From Pseudomonas sp. MF4836 (GTDB lineage: Bacteria; Pseudomonadota; Gammaproteobacteria; Pseudomonadales; Pseudomonadaceae): a DNA stretch of 64,000 bases. Positions 18,074 through 27,855 of this stretch are shown here, piece by piece. Numbering within the stretch: the stretch's first letter is position 1; each line of letters starts with the position of its first letter. The position numbers and the translations under genes were made by a program. Under the pieces are notes generated by a model. It saw only the letters and a list, made by a program, of their open reading frames with translations. It did no database searches and was not told where the DNA came from. Location of the stretch: positions 372,001-436,000 of the forward strand of contig NZ_MVOL01000004.1 in NCBI RefSeq assembly GCF_002018875.1, written 5' to 3'.

Positions 18074-18327
18074 AAGGACTCCAGACTTTCTAGGAATTAG
18101 ACGACAGCGTTCCTAAGGTGAACGCAGTTGTGCGGCCTGTCCAGTATTCGCGGTGGGCTTTTTCAGTGCGGGGCAGCGGTGTATGGCCGCAGGCGGCTTG
18201 TCGGTGCAGTGGTGGCGTCGGTCGCGCCGGGCAAATGCCGGCACGCCACCGGCGACAGGGGGGCGAGCAGGGGTAGCGCCGGTTGCTTGGATGCAGGCAG
18301 GTCCGGCTTTCTGGGTTCAGTCCGGGT

Positions 18328-18612
18328 TTACTTCTTCTCTGGCGGCAGCTCGGGCAGGGCGCGCAGGGCTGTTTCATACCATTGGGTGTCGAACGCCCGG
18401 TCTTCTTCGAGGATGGCGTCGATCTCCACGGCCAGCACGTGGGCCATCAGGCTGAGGATTTCCTCGCGTTCGTAGCCGACCAGGGTCAGCTTGTTGAACG
18501 TGGCCTTGGCCGCTGGCGGGTTGTCGCTTTCGATCTGGTTTTCGATCGCTTCGATCAAGGTATTTTCGGTGAATTCTTCTTCGTCGTGGTCGATGTCGGT
18601 CGGCTCGCTCAT
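18328..18612 (-). CDS. Conserved hypothetical acidic protein
   Basis: A 94-residue protein, started at MSEPTDID (18612) where GGAG lies upstream. It is acidic at the N-terminus (DHDEEEFTE) and mostly helical, with YEREEILSLMAHVLAVEID and a tail PELPPEKK. No signal peptide, membrane span or known motif. It is likely real because of codon use and because such genes occur at this spot in other pseudomonads. I do not recognise a function. Confidence 0.7.
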   Translation of the reverse strand: MSEPTDIDHDEEEFTENTLIEAIENQIESDNPPAAKATFNKLTLVGYEREEILSLMAHVLAVEIDAILEEDRAFDTQWYETALRALPELPPEKK

Positions 18613-18738
18613 GGCAGGCTCCTCAAGGAAAGGTCGCCAGTTTACCTGCATTCAGAGCGCTGATGCTGCTGGCGAGAGTGGACCCCAGGATCTATAAAGA
18701 GGCGCTGCCAACCCCCTGCACGGCCCGGAGGCTATGTG

Positions 18739-19398
18739 ATGCTCAAGCTCTATGGATTCAGTGTCAGCAACTACTACAACATGGTGAAACTGGCGTTGCT
18801 GGAGAAGGGGCTGCCCTTCGAGGAAGTCCCGTTCTACGCCGGCCAAAGCCCGGAAGCGCTGGCCATCAGCCCACGGGGCAAGGTGCCGGTGCTGCACGTG
18901 GAGCAGGGCTTTATCAACGAAACCAGCGTGATCCTCGAATACATCGAGCAGACCCAGGCTGGCCCGAAACTGCTGCCCACGGATCCTTACCTGCGAGCGC
19001 AGGTGCTGGCCCTGGCCAAGGAGATCGAGCTGTACATCGAGTTGCCGGCCCGCGCCTGCTACCCCGAGGCGTTCTTCGGCATGCCGTTGCCAGCTGTGAT
19101 CAAGGAAAAATCCCATGCCGACCTGCTGCAGGGGTTCGCCGCCCTGGACCGACACGCCAAGTTCGCGCCCTATGTGGCGGGCGACAGTCTGAGCGTGGCG
19201 GATCTGTATTTCATGTACAGCGTGAGCCTGGCCTGCGCGGTGGGCCAGAAGCTGTTCGGCGTGGATTATCTGGCGCAGATGCCGGCAGCCAAGGCGCTGC
19301 TCGAACAACTCGAGCAACGTCCCCATGCCAGGCGCGTGGCGGCTGACAAGGATGCGGCGATGCCGCAGTTCCTGGCGATGGTCGCCAGCAAGAAATAG
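18739..19398 (+). CDS. Glutathione S-transferase family protein
   Basis: A 219-residue GST. The N-terminal thioredoxin-like domain (1-80) has the cis-proline loop GKVPVLHV and NETSVILEYIE for glutathione binding; the helical C-terminal domain holds DSLSVADLY, the N-capping signature. The ATG at 18739 is preferred to the GTG at 18736 because GGAGG lies seven bases before it. Substrate unknown; roles in detoxification are common. Confidence 0.88.
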   Translation: MLKLYGFSVSNYYNMVKLALLEKGLPFEEVPFYAGQSPEALAISPRGKVPVLHVEQGFINETSVILEYIEQTQAGPKLLPTDPYLRAQVLALAKEIELYIELPARACYPEAFFGMPLPAVIKEKSHADLLQGFAALDRHAKFAPYVAGDSLSVADLYFMYSVSLACAVGQKLFGVDYLAQMPAAKALLEQLEQRPHARRVAADKDAAMPQFLAMVASKK

Positions 19399-19421
19399 AA
19401 CATCAGGGGGGGCGCCAGCCG

Positions 19422-19452
19422 GCCCGCTCCAGCGCCAATGGCTGGAGCGGGC
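19422..19452. terminator. Perfect 12-bp hairpin between convergent GST and argH genes
   Basis: GCCCGCTCCAGC (19422-19433) and its exact complement (19441-19452) form a stem with a 7-base loop in the 69-bp gap between two convergent genes. No T run follows, so it may stop transcription poorly but would protect both 3' ends. Confidence 0.6.
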
Positions 19453-19467
19453 TGGTCGGCGAGCGGT

Positions 19468-20862
19468 TTAGCGGCTGGCCAGGAGCGCCTGGCCGCGAAC
19501 CACGGCAGCCTTGACCTGGGCCGGCGCGGTGCCGCCGATGTGGTCACGGGCATTCACCGAGCCTTCCAGGGTCAGCACGGCGAACACGTCCTGCTCGATC
19601 TGATCGCTGAATTTGCGCAGCTCTTCCAGGCTCATTTCCGCCAGGTCCTTGCCGCTTTCCACACCGTACTTCACGGCGTGGCCGACGATTTCGTGGCAAT
19701 CACGGAATGGCAGGCCGCGACGCACCAGGTAGTCGGCGAGGTCGGTGGCGGTGGAGAAGCCGCGCAGCGCTGCTTCGCGCATGATGGCGTGCTTGGGCTT
19801 GATGGCCGGGATCATGTCGGCGAAGGCCCGCAGCGAATCGCGCAGGGTATCGGCAGCGTCGAACAGCGGCTCCTTGTCTTCCTGGTTGTCCTTGTTGTAG
19901 GCCAGGGGCTGGCCTTTCATCAGGGTCAGCAGGCCCATCAGGGCGCCGAATACCCGGCCGCTCTTGCCGCGAACCAGCTCCGGCACGTCGGGGTTTTTCT
20001 TTTGCGGCATGATCGAGCTGCCGGTGCAGAAGCGGTCCGGAAGGTCGATGAACTGGAACTGCGCGCTGGTCCACAGCACCAACTCTTCGGAGAACCGCGA
20101 CAAGTGCATCATCGCGATGCTCGCTGCGGCGCAGAATTCGATGGCGAAGTCGCGATCGGAAACGTTGTCCAGGGAGTTGCCGCCGACGGCGTCGAAACCC
20201 AGCAGCTGTGCGGTGTATTCACGGTCGATGGGGTAGGTGGTGCCGGCCAGTGCGGCGCTGCCCAGGGGCATGCGGTTGGTGCGCTTGCGGCAGTCGACCA
20301 GGCGCTCGTAGTCGCGGCTCAGCATTTCGAACCAGGCCAGCATGTGGTGCCCGAAGGTCACCGGCTGCGCGGTTTGCAGGTGAGTGAAGCCGGGCATGAT
20401 GCTGCCGGCTTCGCGCTCGGCCTGTTCCAGCAGACCTTTTTGCAGACGGGTGATCTCAGCCAGGATCAGGTCGATTTCGTCGCGCAGCCACAGGCGGATA
20501 TCGGTGGCGACCTGGTCGTTACGGCTACGCCCGGTGTGCAGCTTCTTGCCGGTGATGCCGATGCGGTCGGTCAGGCGCGCCTCGATGTTCATGTGCACGT
20601 CTTCCAGGTCGATGCGCCAGTCGAAACTGCCCGCCTCGATTTCGCCCTGGATGGTGTTCAAGCCTTCGATGATGGTGTCGCGCTCGGCATCGGTCAGCAC
20701 GCCGACCTTGGCCAGCATCGTAGCGTGGGCGATCGAGCCCATGATGTCGTGGCGATACAGGCGCTGGTCGAAAGTGACAGAGGCGGTGAAGCGGGCGACG
20801 AAGGCGTCGACGGGTTCACTGAAGCGGCCGCCCCAGGACTGATTGGTCTTGTCAGTGCTCAT
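19468..20862 (-). CDS. argH: Argininosuccinate lyase
   Basis: A 464-residue member of the fumarase/aspartase superfamily. The signature [10 protein letters not shown] spans residues 281-290 with catalytic Ser283, and the TH pair is at 160-161 (GFTHLQ). It splits argininosuccinate to arginine and fumarate. The start is ATG 20862. It is divergent from algR across a long gap. Confidence 0.97.
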   Translation of the reverse strand: MSTDKTNQSWGGRFSEPVDAFVARFTASVTFDQRLYRHDIMGSIAHATMLAKVGVLTDAERDTIIEGLNTIQGEIEAGSFDWRIDLEDVHMNIEARLTDRIGITGKKLHTGRSRNDQVATDIRLWLRDEIDLILAEITRLQKGLLEQAEREAGSIMPGFTHLQTAQPVTFGHHMLAWFEMLSRDYERLVDCRKRTNRMPLGSAALAGTTYPIDREYTAQLLGFDAVGGNSLDNVSDRDFAIEFCAAASIAMMHLSRFSEELVLWTSAQFQFIDLPDRFCTGSSIMPQKKNPDVPELVRGKSGRVFGALMGLLTLMKGQPLAYNKDNQEDKEPLFDAADTLRDSLRAFADMIPAIKPKHAIMREAALRGFSTATDLADYLVRRGLPFRDCHEIVGHAVKYGVESGKDLAEMSLEELRKFSDQIEQDVFAVLTLEGSVNARDHIGGTAPAQVKAAVVRGQALLASR

Positions 20863-21489
20863 GAAATCGCTCGTGATCTGCTGAATGGAAATGGCGTGAA
20901 AAGTTGTCGCGGATAATAACAGGGTTGCCCGGACTGTCGTTGGCGCTGGTCGGCAGGATTTTTATTTGTCATGGGGCCGGGTTGACGGCTTGTCGCCGGC
21001 CTCGGGCGCGCAGAGACTAGGGTCGTGCCCTGCATCGCGCAGGGGACAGCAAGCGGCAATGGCTGGGCGTGGTAGCGATTATGTTGAAACGATATTTTTC
21101 GATTGAGCAATATCGTCTTAGCAACCGTCTACAGTTGGACTGTAGTACCAGCGCACTGGCGCAGACCCTTGTGGTCTCGGGCCGGGCCTGGCAATCGAAT
21201 GTGGCGATCGCTCCCGGCCATGGAGCCCCCGGTACAGCGAGGGTGCACGGGCATAACCTGGGGCGACGGTAGAAGAGGGGGCAGGTATGTCGGGTATCAG
21301 CAGACCCTGCGACGGCGTCGTGCTTCCAAGGTTGTGGAGCGGTATCGGGCAGGTCCGGGCAAATATTGGTAACCGGCTTGCGGCACTTTTTGGCCTTCGC
21401 ACTAGTCTTAGCGTGGATCGCCGTGACGGACGTCACTTCACCTGTCTACGCTATCCTTGTGCGAGACTCACGCAGGAATCCAGCGCTAT
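20863..21489. promoter_or_regulatory. argH-algR intergenic region, 627 bp with inverted repeats
   Basis: No convincing gene. Two strong dyads are present: ACGATATT (21089-21096) with AATATCGT (21109-21116), and CTACAGT (21129-21135) with ACTGTAG (21139-21145). In P. aeruginosa the kinase gene algZ/fimS occupies this place; no remnant of it was recognised in any frame. The region must hold the argH and algR promoters. Confidence 0.5.
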
Positions 21490-22236
21490 ATGAATGTCCT
21501 GATCGTTGATGACGAACCCCAAGCCCGCGAGCGTCTGAGCCGTATGGTCAGTGAACTCGAGGGATACAGTGTCCTGGAGCCCAGCGCCACCAATGGCGAT
21601 GAGGCGTTGACCCTGATCGACAGCCTGAAGCCGGATATCGTCTTGCTTGATATCCGCATGCCCGGCCTGGACGGTTTGCAGGTCGCCGCCAGGTTATGCG
21701 AGCGGGAAACTCCACCCGCCGTGGTGTTTTGCGCGGCCCAGGATGAATTCGCGCTCGAAGCATTCGACGCCAGCGCCGTGGGCCATCTGGTCAAGCCGGT
21801 GCGCCCCGAATCCTTGCTCGAAGCCCTCAAGCATGCCGAACGACCCAATCGCGTGCAACTGGCAGCCTTGACCCGTCCTGCCGCCGAAAGCGGCAATGGG
21901 CCGCGCAGTCATATCAGCGCCCGTACCCGCAAGGGGATTGAGCTGATCCCCCTGGCCCAGGTGATCTATTTTATCGCCGATCACAAATACGTGACCTTGC
22001 GCCACGAGGGCGGAGAAGTGCTGCTGGACGAGCCGCTCAAAGCGCTTGAAGACGAATTCGGCGATCGTTTTGTGCGCATCCACCGCAATGCCCTGGTGGC
22101 CCGCGAGCGCATCGAGCGTTTGCAGCGAACACCCCTGGGGCACTTCCAGTTGTTTCTCAAAGGCCTCAATGGCGACGCCCTGATCGTCAGCCGACGGCAT
22201 GTCGCGGGCGTGCGCAAAATGATGCAGCAGCTTTAG
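21490..22236 (+). CDS. algR: Response regulator AlgR (LytTR family)
   Basis: A 248-residue regulator. The receiver domain (1-120) has the acidic pair DD at 7-8, phospho-acceptor Asp54 in VLLDIRMPG and Lys in LVKPV. The C-terminal LytTR DNA-binding domain (about 145-247) contains IYFIADHKYVTL and FVRIHRNALV. AlgR controls alginate, twitching motility and virulence genes in Pseudomonas. The ATG at 21490 follows AGGAA. It heads the hemCDXY block; the cognate kinase gene is not adjacent. Confidence 0.95.
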   Translation: MNVLIVDDEPQARERLSRMVSELEGYSVLEPSATNGDEALTLIDSLKPDIVLLDIRMPGLDGLQVAARLCERETPPAVVFCAAQDEFALEAFDASAVGHLVKPVRPESLLEALKHAERPNRVQLAALTRPAAESGNGPRSHISARTRKGIELIPLAQVIYFIADHKYVTLRHEGGEVLLDEPLKALEDEFGDRFVRIHRNALVARERIERLQRTPLGHFQLFLKGLNGDALIVSRRHVAGVRKMMQQL

Positions 22237-22362
22237 GACGCCCATGGGACGTCGCCGAGCTGGGCCCCGAGGCCGGGCAGGCGGCGCTGTTTCTGATACA
22301 AGTCAAAGCGGATTTGGCTGAGCTGTTATTATCTGCCGTATCTATTCAGTACGGATTGATCC

Positions 22363-23304
22363 ATGTCCTCTCGCGAGATCCGCATCGCTACCCGCAAAAG
22401 TGCCCTGGCCTTGTGGCAGGCCGAATACGTCAAAGCCCGTCTCGAAGAGGCCCATCCGGGTCTCGTGGTGACGCTGGTGCCCATGGTCAGTCGCGGCGAC
22501 AAGCTGCTTGATTCGCCACTGTCGAAAATCGGTGGCAAGGGCCTGTTCGTCAAGGAACTGGAAACCGCGCTGCTGGAGAACCAGGCCGACATCGCCGTGC
22601 ACTCGATGAAAGACGTGCCCATGGACTTCCCCGAAGGCCTGGGCCTGTTCTGCATCTGCGAACGCGAAGACCCGCGCGACGCCTTTGTTTCCAATACCTA
22701 CGCCAGCCTTGAGCAATTGCCCGAGGGCAGTATCGTCGGCACCTCCAGCCTGCGTCGTCAGGCGCAGTTGCTGACCCGCCGCCCTGACCTGCAGATCCGC
22801 TTTCTGCGTGGCAACGTCAACACCCGGCTGGCCAAGCTGGATGCCGGCGAGTACGACGCGATCATCCTGGCTGCTGCCGGCCTGATCCGCCTGGGTTTTG
22901 AAGATCGCATCAGCTCCTCGCTCAGTGTCGATGACAGCCTGCCGGCCGGCGGCCAGGGCGCGGTCGGCATCGAATGCCGCACCGCCGACAGCGAGATCCA
23001 CAAGCTGCTCGCACCGCTGCACCACGCCGACACCGCCACCCGCGTGACCGCCGAGCGTGCCCTCAACAAACACTTGAATGGCGGCTGCCAGGTGCCGATC
23101 GCATGCTACGCCGTGCTTGAAGGCGAACAGATCTGGCTGCGTGGCCTGGTCGGCGAGCCGAGTGGGGGCCTGCTGCTCAGCGCGCAAGCCCGTGGCCCGC
23201 GTGCTGCGGCATCCGAGTTGGGTGTGCAGGTGGCGGAAGACCTGCTGGCCCAGGGCGCCGACGATATTCTGCGCGCAGTCTATGGCGAGGCTGGCGAAGA
23301 GTGA
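22363..23304 (+). CDS. hemC: Hydroxymethylbilane synthase (porphobilinogen deaminase)
   Basis: A 313-residue enzyme that joins four porphobilinogens. Cys242 in NGGCQVPI carries the dipyrromethane cofactor; VHSMKDVP with catalytic Asp and the [11 protein letters not shown] arginines bind the chain. It overlaps hemD by four bases (GTGA), so the pathway steps are translationally coupled. Confidence 0.97.
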   Translation: MSSREIRIATRKSALALWQAEYVKARLEEAHPGLVVTLVPMVSRGDKLLDSPLSKIGGKGLFVKELETALLENQADIAVHSMKDVPMDFPEGLGLFCICEREDPRDAFVSNTYASLEQLPEGSIVGTSSLRRQAQLLTRRPDLQIRFLRGNVNTRLAKLDAGEYDAIILAAAGLIRLGFEDRISSSLSVDDSLPAGGQGAVGIECRTADSEIHKLLAPLHHADTATRVTAERALNKHLNGGCQVPIACYAVLEGEQIWLRGLVGEPSGGLLLSAQARGPRAAASELGVQVAEDLLAQGADDILRAVYGEAGEE

Positions 23305-24068
23305 CCGGCTGGCGTCTGCTGCTGACCCGGCCGACAGAGGAGTCGGCGGCGTTGGCCGCGACTCTGGCAGATGCGGGTTGTTTCAGCAGCAGCCTGCCGC
23401 TGTTGGAGATCGAGCCCCTGGTGCTGGGCGAGGCGCAGCGGGCGACGTTGCTGCAACTGGAGCGCTACTGCGCCGTGATCGTGGTCAGCAAGCCGGCCGC
23501 ACGCCTGGCAATTGAATTGCTCCAGCAGTTCTGGCCACATCCGCCTCGCCAGCGCTGGTTCAGCGTGGGTGCGGCCACCGCACAGATTCTCGCTGACCAC
23601 GGCCTTGATGTGTTCTACCCGGAACAGGGCGATGACAGCGAAGCCTTGCTTGAGCTTCCCCAGTTGCGCGAGGCTATTGCCCGCCCCGAGCCGCGCGTCC
23701 TGATCGTGCGTGGCGAAGGCGGGCGCGAGCTGCTGGCTGAGCGCTTGGGCAATCAAGGTGCTAGTGTCGATTACTTGGAACTGTATCGTCGTTGCCTGCC
23801 CGCTTATGCCGATGGCAGCCTGGTACGACGTATTCGAGCGGAACGCTTGAACGGGCTGGTGGTCAGCAGTGGACAGGGTTTTACGCACCTGCATCAAATG
23901 GCGGGCGCGGCCTGGGACGAATTGGCGCAGTTACCGTTGTTTGTTCCAAGCCCACGGGTCGCCGAGATGGCGCGTGCTGCCGGGGCCCAAACAGTTGTGG
24001 ATTGTCGTGGCGCCAGTGCCGCGGCCTTGCTAACGGCGTTACGGGAGCAACCCGTGCCCGTTCTCTAA
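23301..24068 (+). CDS. hemD: Uroporphyrinogen-III synthase
   Basis: A 255-residue protein with the two-lobed HemD fold. It starts with GTG at 23301 ([11 protein letters not shown]), overlapping the hemC stop. LLTRP near the start, [13 protein letters not shown] and [11 protein letters not shown] are family patterns. It closes and isomerises hydroxymethylbilane. The sequence family is weakly conserved, but position between hemC and hemX makes the call safe. Confidence 0.95.
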   Translation: MTGWRLLLTRPTEESAALAATLADAGCFSSSLPLLEIEPLVLGEAQRATLLQLERYCAVIVVSKPAARLAIELLQQFWPHPPRQRWFSVGAATAQILADHGLDVFYPEQGDDSEALLELPQLREAIARPEPRVLIVRGEGGRELLAERLGNQGASVDYLELYRRCLPAYADGSLVRRIRAERLNGLVVSSGQGFTHLHQMAGAAWDELAQLPLFVPSPRVAEMARAAGAQTVVDCRGASAAALLTALREQPVPVL

Positions 24069-24084
24069 TGCAAAGGATGGATAC

Positions 24085-25221
24085 GTGAGCGAAACGACCT
24101 TGCCTGAAGATCAAGTCCAGCCGGCGCTCAACGCCCCGACTGAACCCGCAACCCCAGTCGCCCAGCGTCGCGGTAACGGGTTGGCGATTCTGGCCCTGTT
24201 GCTGGGCGCGGCGGGTGTCGCTGCCGGTGGTTGGGGCGTGTGGCAGGTGCGCAACCTGCAAGCCCTCAACCAGCAGCAATTGGCACAACTGCAAACCCTG
24301 GGTGACCAGGCGCAGGGCCTGAAGCTCAGCGAGCAGCGCATGGGCACGCGCCTGGATCAAATGCCGCCGGCCAATGAGCTGGAAGCCAGCCGCAACCTGG
24401 TGGCGCAATTGCAGCGCGATCAACAACACCTTAGTCAACGCCTGGAGACCGTGCTCAGTGCCAGCCGTAAAGACTGGCGCCTGGCCGAGGCCGAGCATCT
24501 GCTGCGCCTGGCCAGCTTGCGCCTTTCGGCATTGCAGGACGTCAACAGCGCGCGGGCCCTGGTCCAGGGCGCCGATCAGATCCTCGGCGAGCAGGACGAC
24601 TCGGGCGCCTTCGCCGCCCGCGACGCATTGGCCAAGAGCCTGGTCGACTTGCGCAGCGTCAAGCAGCCGGACCGTACCGGGTTGTTCCTGCAATTGGGCG
24701 CCTTGCGCGGCCAGGTCCTGCAGCTCACCGCTCTGGCGCCGGAGTTTCACCCAAGTACCGAATCGTCGAACCTGCCGGCTGATGGCGATGGCGCCAGCCG
24801 CTGGGCACGCTGGTGGGATCAGATCTCGCGCTACATTCGCATCGACTTCGACGCCGACAAGAACATCCAGCCGCTGCTGGCCGGGCAAAGCCTGACCCAG
24901 GTGCGCCTGGCACTCAGCCTGGCATTGGAGCAGGCGCAGTGGGCGGCGCTCAATGGCGAGGCAGAGGTTTATGCCCAGGCCCTGGCCGAGGCCCGCGACG
25001 TGCTCACCAGCAATTTCAGCCTGGACAATCCGCAAAGCAAACTGATGCTGGAGCAGATAATCGAGGTCGGCAAACAACCGGTGAAGGTGGTGACGCCCGA
25101 CCTGACCGAGACTCTGAACACCGTCCAGGCGTATCTGGAACGACGTAACCTGCGGGTCGACGAGTCGCTGAAGCCAGCGGCCAAACCTGCCGCCAACCCG
25201 GCGCAGGAGACCAGCCCATGA
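24085..25221 (+). CDS. hemX: HemX, membrane-anchored tetrapyrrole-operon protein
   Basis: A 378-residue inner-membrane protein started at GTG 24085. A short proline-rich cytosolic start is followed by one membrane span (about 30-50, LAILALLLGAAGVAAGGWGV), a coiled-coil region, and a periplasmic domain with RLAEAEHLLRLASLRL and a WWDQISRYIRI stretch typical of HemX. The C-terminus is KPAAKP-rich. It is often annotated as a uroporphyrinogen methyltransferase, but lacks that domain; its true role is unclear. Confidence 0.92.
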   Translation: MSETTLPEDQVQPALNAPTEPATPVAQRRGNGLAILALLLGAAGVAAGGWGVWQVRNLQALNQQQLAQLQTLGDQAQGLKLSEQRMGTRLDQMPPANELEASRNLVAQLQRDQQHLSQRLETVLSASRKDWRLAEAEHLLRLASLRLSALQDVNSARALVQGADQILGEQDDSGAFAARDALAKSLVDLRSVKQPDRTGLFLQLGALRGQVLQLTALAPEFHPSTESSNLPADGDGASRWARWWDQISRYIRIDFDADKNIQPLLAGQSLTQVRLALSLALEQAQWAALNGEAEVYAQALAEARDVLTSNFSLDNPQSKLMLEQIIEVGKQPVKVVTPDLTETLNTVQAYLERRNLRVDESLKPAAKPAANPAQETSP

Positions 25222-26456
25222 AGCGCGTGTATGTGATTGTACTGCTGGTGGTCGCGGCCATCGGCTTGCTGGGGTTGGCGATTGCCGAGCATCCGGGTTA
25301 CGTACTGATCGCCTACAGCAGCTTCCGTTATCAATCGAGCTTTTGGGCTGCCCTGGCAGTGGTGGCGCTGATCTGGCTGGCTGTGTGGGGCATCAAAGTG
25401 CTGATCGAGCTGGTGACCGCCTCCAGTGGTGTGGTCAACCCCTGGTCGCGCCGCAATCGCAGCCGTCGGGTGCAGATCGCCATCGAGCAGGGCCAGATGG
25501 ATCTGGCCGAAGGACGCTGGGCCAGTGCCCAGCGGCACCTGCACCGGGCGGCCGAAGCCGAGCGCCAACCGCTGCTGTACTACCTTGGCGCGGCGCGGGC
25601 GGCCAATGAACTGGGGCACTATGAGGAGTGCGACAGCCTGCTGGAGCGTGCCCTGGAGCGTCAGCCCCAGGCCGAGCTGGCAGTGGCCCTGAGTCACGCG
25701 CAGTTGCAGACCGACCGTGGCGACACCGACGGTGCGCTGACCACCCTGCAGGCCATGCACGAGCGGCATCCCCACAGCGTGCAAGTGCTGCGTCAATTGC
25801 AGCGTTTGCATCAGCAGCGCGGGGACTGGTCGGCGCTTATCCGCCTGCTGCCCGAGTTGCGCAAGGACAAGGTCCTGCCGCCCGCCGAACTGGTCGAACT
25901 GGAGCGTCGGGCCTGGGGTGAGAACCTGACCCTGGCCGGGCGCCGTGAAGAAGACGGCGCGGTGGGCCTGCAGTCCCTGGACCGAGCCTGGCAGCAACTC
26001 ACCTCCGCTCAGCGCCAGGAGCCGCAACTGGTGCTGGCCTATGCCGACCAACTGCGCCAGCTGGGCGCCGAGGTTCAGGCCGAGGAAGTCTTGCGCGGCG
26101 CGCTCAAACGCAAGTACGACAGCCATCTGGCACGCCTCTATGGTCTGTTGCGCGGGGCTGACCCTGCGCGTCAGCTGCAAGCGGCCGAGCACTGGCTCAA
26201 GGATCATCCGGATGACCCGAGCCTGCTGCTGACCCTGGGGCGTTTGTGCCTGCAGAACAGCCTGTGGGGCAAGGCACGGGATTATCTGGAAAGCAGCCTG
26301 CGAGTGCAGCGCAATCCTGAAGCCTGTGCCGAGTTGGCGCGGTTGCTGGCCCAACTGGGTGATACCGAGCGCAGTAATCAGCTGTTCCAGGAAGGTCTGG
26401 GCATGCTCGACGAGCGCTTGCTCGCCGCACCCTTGCCCGTTCCTGCTCGGGTTTGA
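25218..26456 (+). CDS. hemY: HemY, TPR-containing inner-membrane protein
   Basis: A 412-residue protein with two N-terminal membrane spans (about 3-23 and 42-64) and a HemY_N domain (VQIAIEQGQMDLAEGRWASAQRHL), followed by TPR-like helical repeats to the end. It is encoded with hemX, overlapping by ATGA. It is not the protoporphyrinogen oxidase that bears this name in Bacillus. It probably forms a membrane scaffold with HemX. Confidence 0.92.
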   Translation: MKRVYVIVLLVVAAIGLLGLAIAEHPGYVLIAYSSFRYQSSFWAALAVVALIWLAVWGIKVLIELVTASSGVVNPWSRRNRSRRVQIAIEQGQMDLAEGRWASAQRHLHRAAEAERQPLLYYLGAARAANELGHYEECDSLLERALERQPQAELAVALSHAQLQTDRGDTDGALTTLQAMHERHPHSVQVLRQLQRLHQQRGDWSALIRLLPELRKDKVLPPAELVELERRAWGENLTLAGRREEDGAVGLQSLDRAWQQLTSAQRQEPQLVLAYADQLRQLGAEVQAEEVLRGALKRKYDSHLARLYGLLRGADPARQLQAAEHWLKDHPDDPSLLLTLGRLCLQNSLWGKARDYLESSLRVQRNPEACAELARLLAQLGDTERSNQLFQEGLGMLDERLLAAPLPVPARV

Positions 26457-26615
26457 CGGCCTGCCGGCCGACTCTGCGAGGAGCCGGCCGGACGCTTTCA
26501 ATCAACGGTTCAATCACTTTGGGCCGATTCGCTTGGAGCTGACGCATGGCGCTTCTTGAAAGGTGCGTGCGCTTTCTCTACCGTGACTGCCTGTTTCTTG
26601 CGTAACGGATACGTC

Positions 26616-27128
26616 ATGTCGCTGGCCGGCTCACGCTCGCTTTTTTTCCTGGTATTTGCGGTAGGCGCCTTGGCCTCCTGGGCCGGGTGGCACCTGCAAT
26701 ACGGGGTGGGCCTCGAGCCGTGCTCGCTGTGGAGCGTGCAACGCTTTTTCATCCTGCTGTTCACCGTCGTCAGTCTGGTTGCCGCCGTGCACGGTCCCGG
26801 GCGCCAGGGCAGTCGTGGCTACTGGTTGTTGAATCTACTGAGCAGCCTGGGCGGGGTGCTGACCGCCGGGCGGCATGTCTTGCTGCAGAATGTCGCCTCG
26901 GATCAGTTGCTGGCGTGCTTGCCGGACATTCCTTTCATGCTCAGGAACATGAGCGCGGTGCGCACGCTGCAATTGGTCTTCCAGGGCACCTCGGACTGCG
27001 CTGATGTGACCTGGACCCTGGTCGACATGAGCGCGCCGGAGTGGAGCCTGCTGGTATTCGCTGCAATGCTGGTTTTGAGCGTCTACCGCTTGCTGCGCCT
27101 GGCTCGGCGGCGGCCAGTCTTGCCCTAA
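26616..27128 (+). CDS. DsbB-family (DsbH-like) membrane protein with incomplete CxxC
   Basis: A 170-residue protein with four membrane spans, the DsbB fold. The second periplasmic loop keeps both cysteines (Cys101 in LLACLPD and Cys128 in SDCADVTW), and LEPC is kept in the first loop. However, the usual CxxC is C-S-L-W (Cys36 and Trp39), so the second cysteine that passes electrons to quinone is absent. The start is taken at ATG 26616; the longer reading adds a basic, unlikely leader. Position after hemY matches dsbH of P. aeruginosa. Whether it still oxidises DsbA is doubtful. Confidence 0.85.
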   Translation: MSLAGSRSLFFLVFAVGALASWAGWHLQYGVGLEPCSLWSVQRFFILLFTVVSLVAAVHGPGRQGSRGYWLLNLLSSLGGVLTAGRHVLLQNVASDQLLACLPDIPFMLRNMSAVRTLQLVFQGTSDCADVTWTLVDMSAPEWSLLVFAAMLVLSVYRLLRLARRRPVLP

Positions 27129-27336
27129 GTCAGGTTTTGGGTAACTGCGGCGGATTAAACACTTGTATGAACTTTATCTCCTGCGTACCTTGAAGCAGTT
27201 GTCGCGCGGGCATAATCTGGCCCGCACGTGTCAAAGCTATCTGTTGTTCGATGCCGTTCCGCCTGCTGGGGCTTGAGCTTTCAAGTCATGGGTCAGGAGC
27301 AGGGGCGGCATGACCCATAAGGGAAGAGAGATCACC

Positions 27337-27795
27337 ATGCTCGAAAGTTGTCAGAATGCTCAGGAACGCTGGGGTGGAGTGCATCTGCTGATCGATCGCT
27401 GGTTGCAGGCACGTCACGAACTGGTTCGGGCCTATGATGCTCTCGGCGCAGAGCCCGAAGCGCTGGCTGAGAATCGCACGCTGCTGCAGGAGTTTTGCGG
27501 AATCCTGGTTGATTACGTCTCGGCCGGACACTTCGAAATCTACGAGCAACTGACCAGCGAAGCCAAGGCCTTTGGTGACAAGCGCGGGCTGGAGTTGGCC
27601 GAGACCATTTACCCACGGATTGACGTGATCACTGAAAAGCTCCTGACGTTCAATGATCTGTGTGACCAGGGCAAGTGTGTTGCCGAGAAATTCAAGGAGC
27701 TCGGCGGCCTGTTGCATGAGCGCTTCGAATTGGAAGACTGCCTGATTGAAGTGCTGCACAACGCGCACAAGGAAGAGGTTGTCGCCCAGGCTTGA
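27337..27795 (+). CDS. rsd: Rsd/AlgQ, anti-sigma-70 regulator
   Basis: A 152-residue helical protein of the Rsd/AlgQ family: [16 protein letters not shown] at the start and LDRWLQxRHELV-like helix next, then [16 protein letters not shown]. It binds region 4 of sigma-70 and shifts polymerase to other sigma factors; in P. aeruginosa AlgQ (AlgR2) affects alginate and siderophores. The ATG at 27337 is chosen for GGAAGAGAG upstream and homologous starts. Confidence 0.95.
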   Translation: MLESCQNAQERWGGVHLLIDRWLQARHELVRAYDALGAEPEALAENRTLLQEFCGILVDYVSAGHFEIYEQLTSEAKAFGDKRGLELAETIYPRIDVITEKLLTFNDLCDQGKCVAEKFKELGGLLHERFELEDCLIEVLHNAHKEEVVAQA

Positions 27796-27817
27796 TTCCC
27801 GGCCAGGGTTTTAAAGA

Positions 27818-27845
27818 AACGGTGCGCATGGCGCGCCGTTTTTCG
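27818..27845. terminator. Terminator shared by rsd/algQ and the FKBP gene
   Basis: A 10-bp stem (27818-27827/27831-27840) with an ATG loop and one T-G wobble, followed by TTT on the plus strand and flanked by A residues. It lies between convergent genes. Confidence 0.8.
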
Positions 27846-27855
27846 TTTCTGTGCC

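Noticed and set aside
21017-21436. Open frames on both strands in the argH-algR gap, checked as algZ remnants
   Set aside because: None contains histidine-kinase motifs or hydrophobic spans; treated as non-coding.
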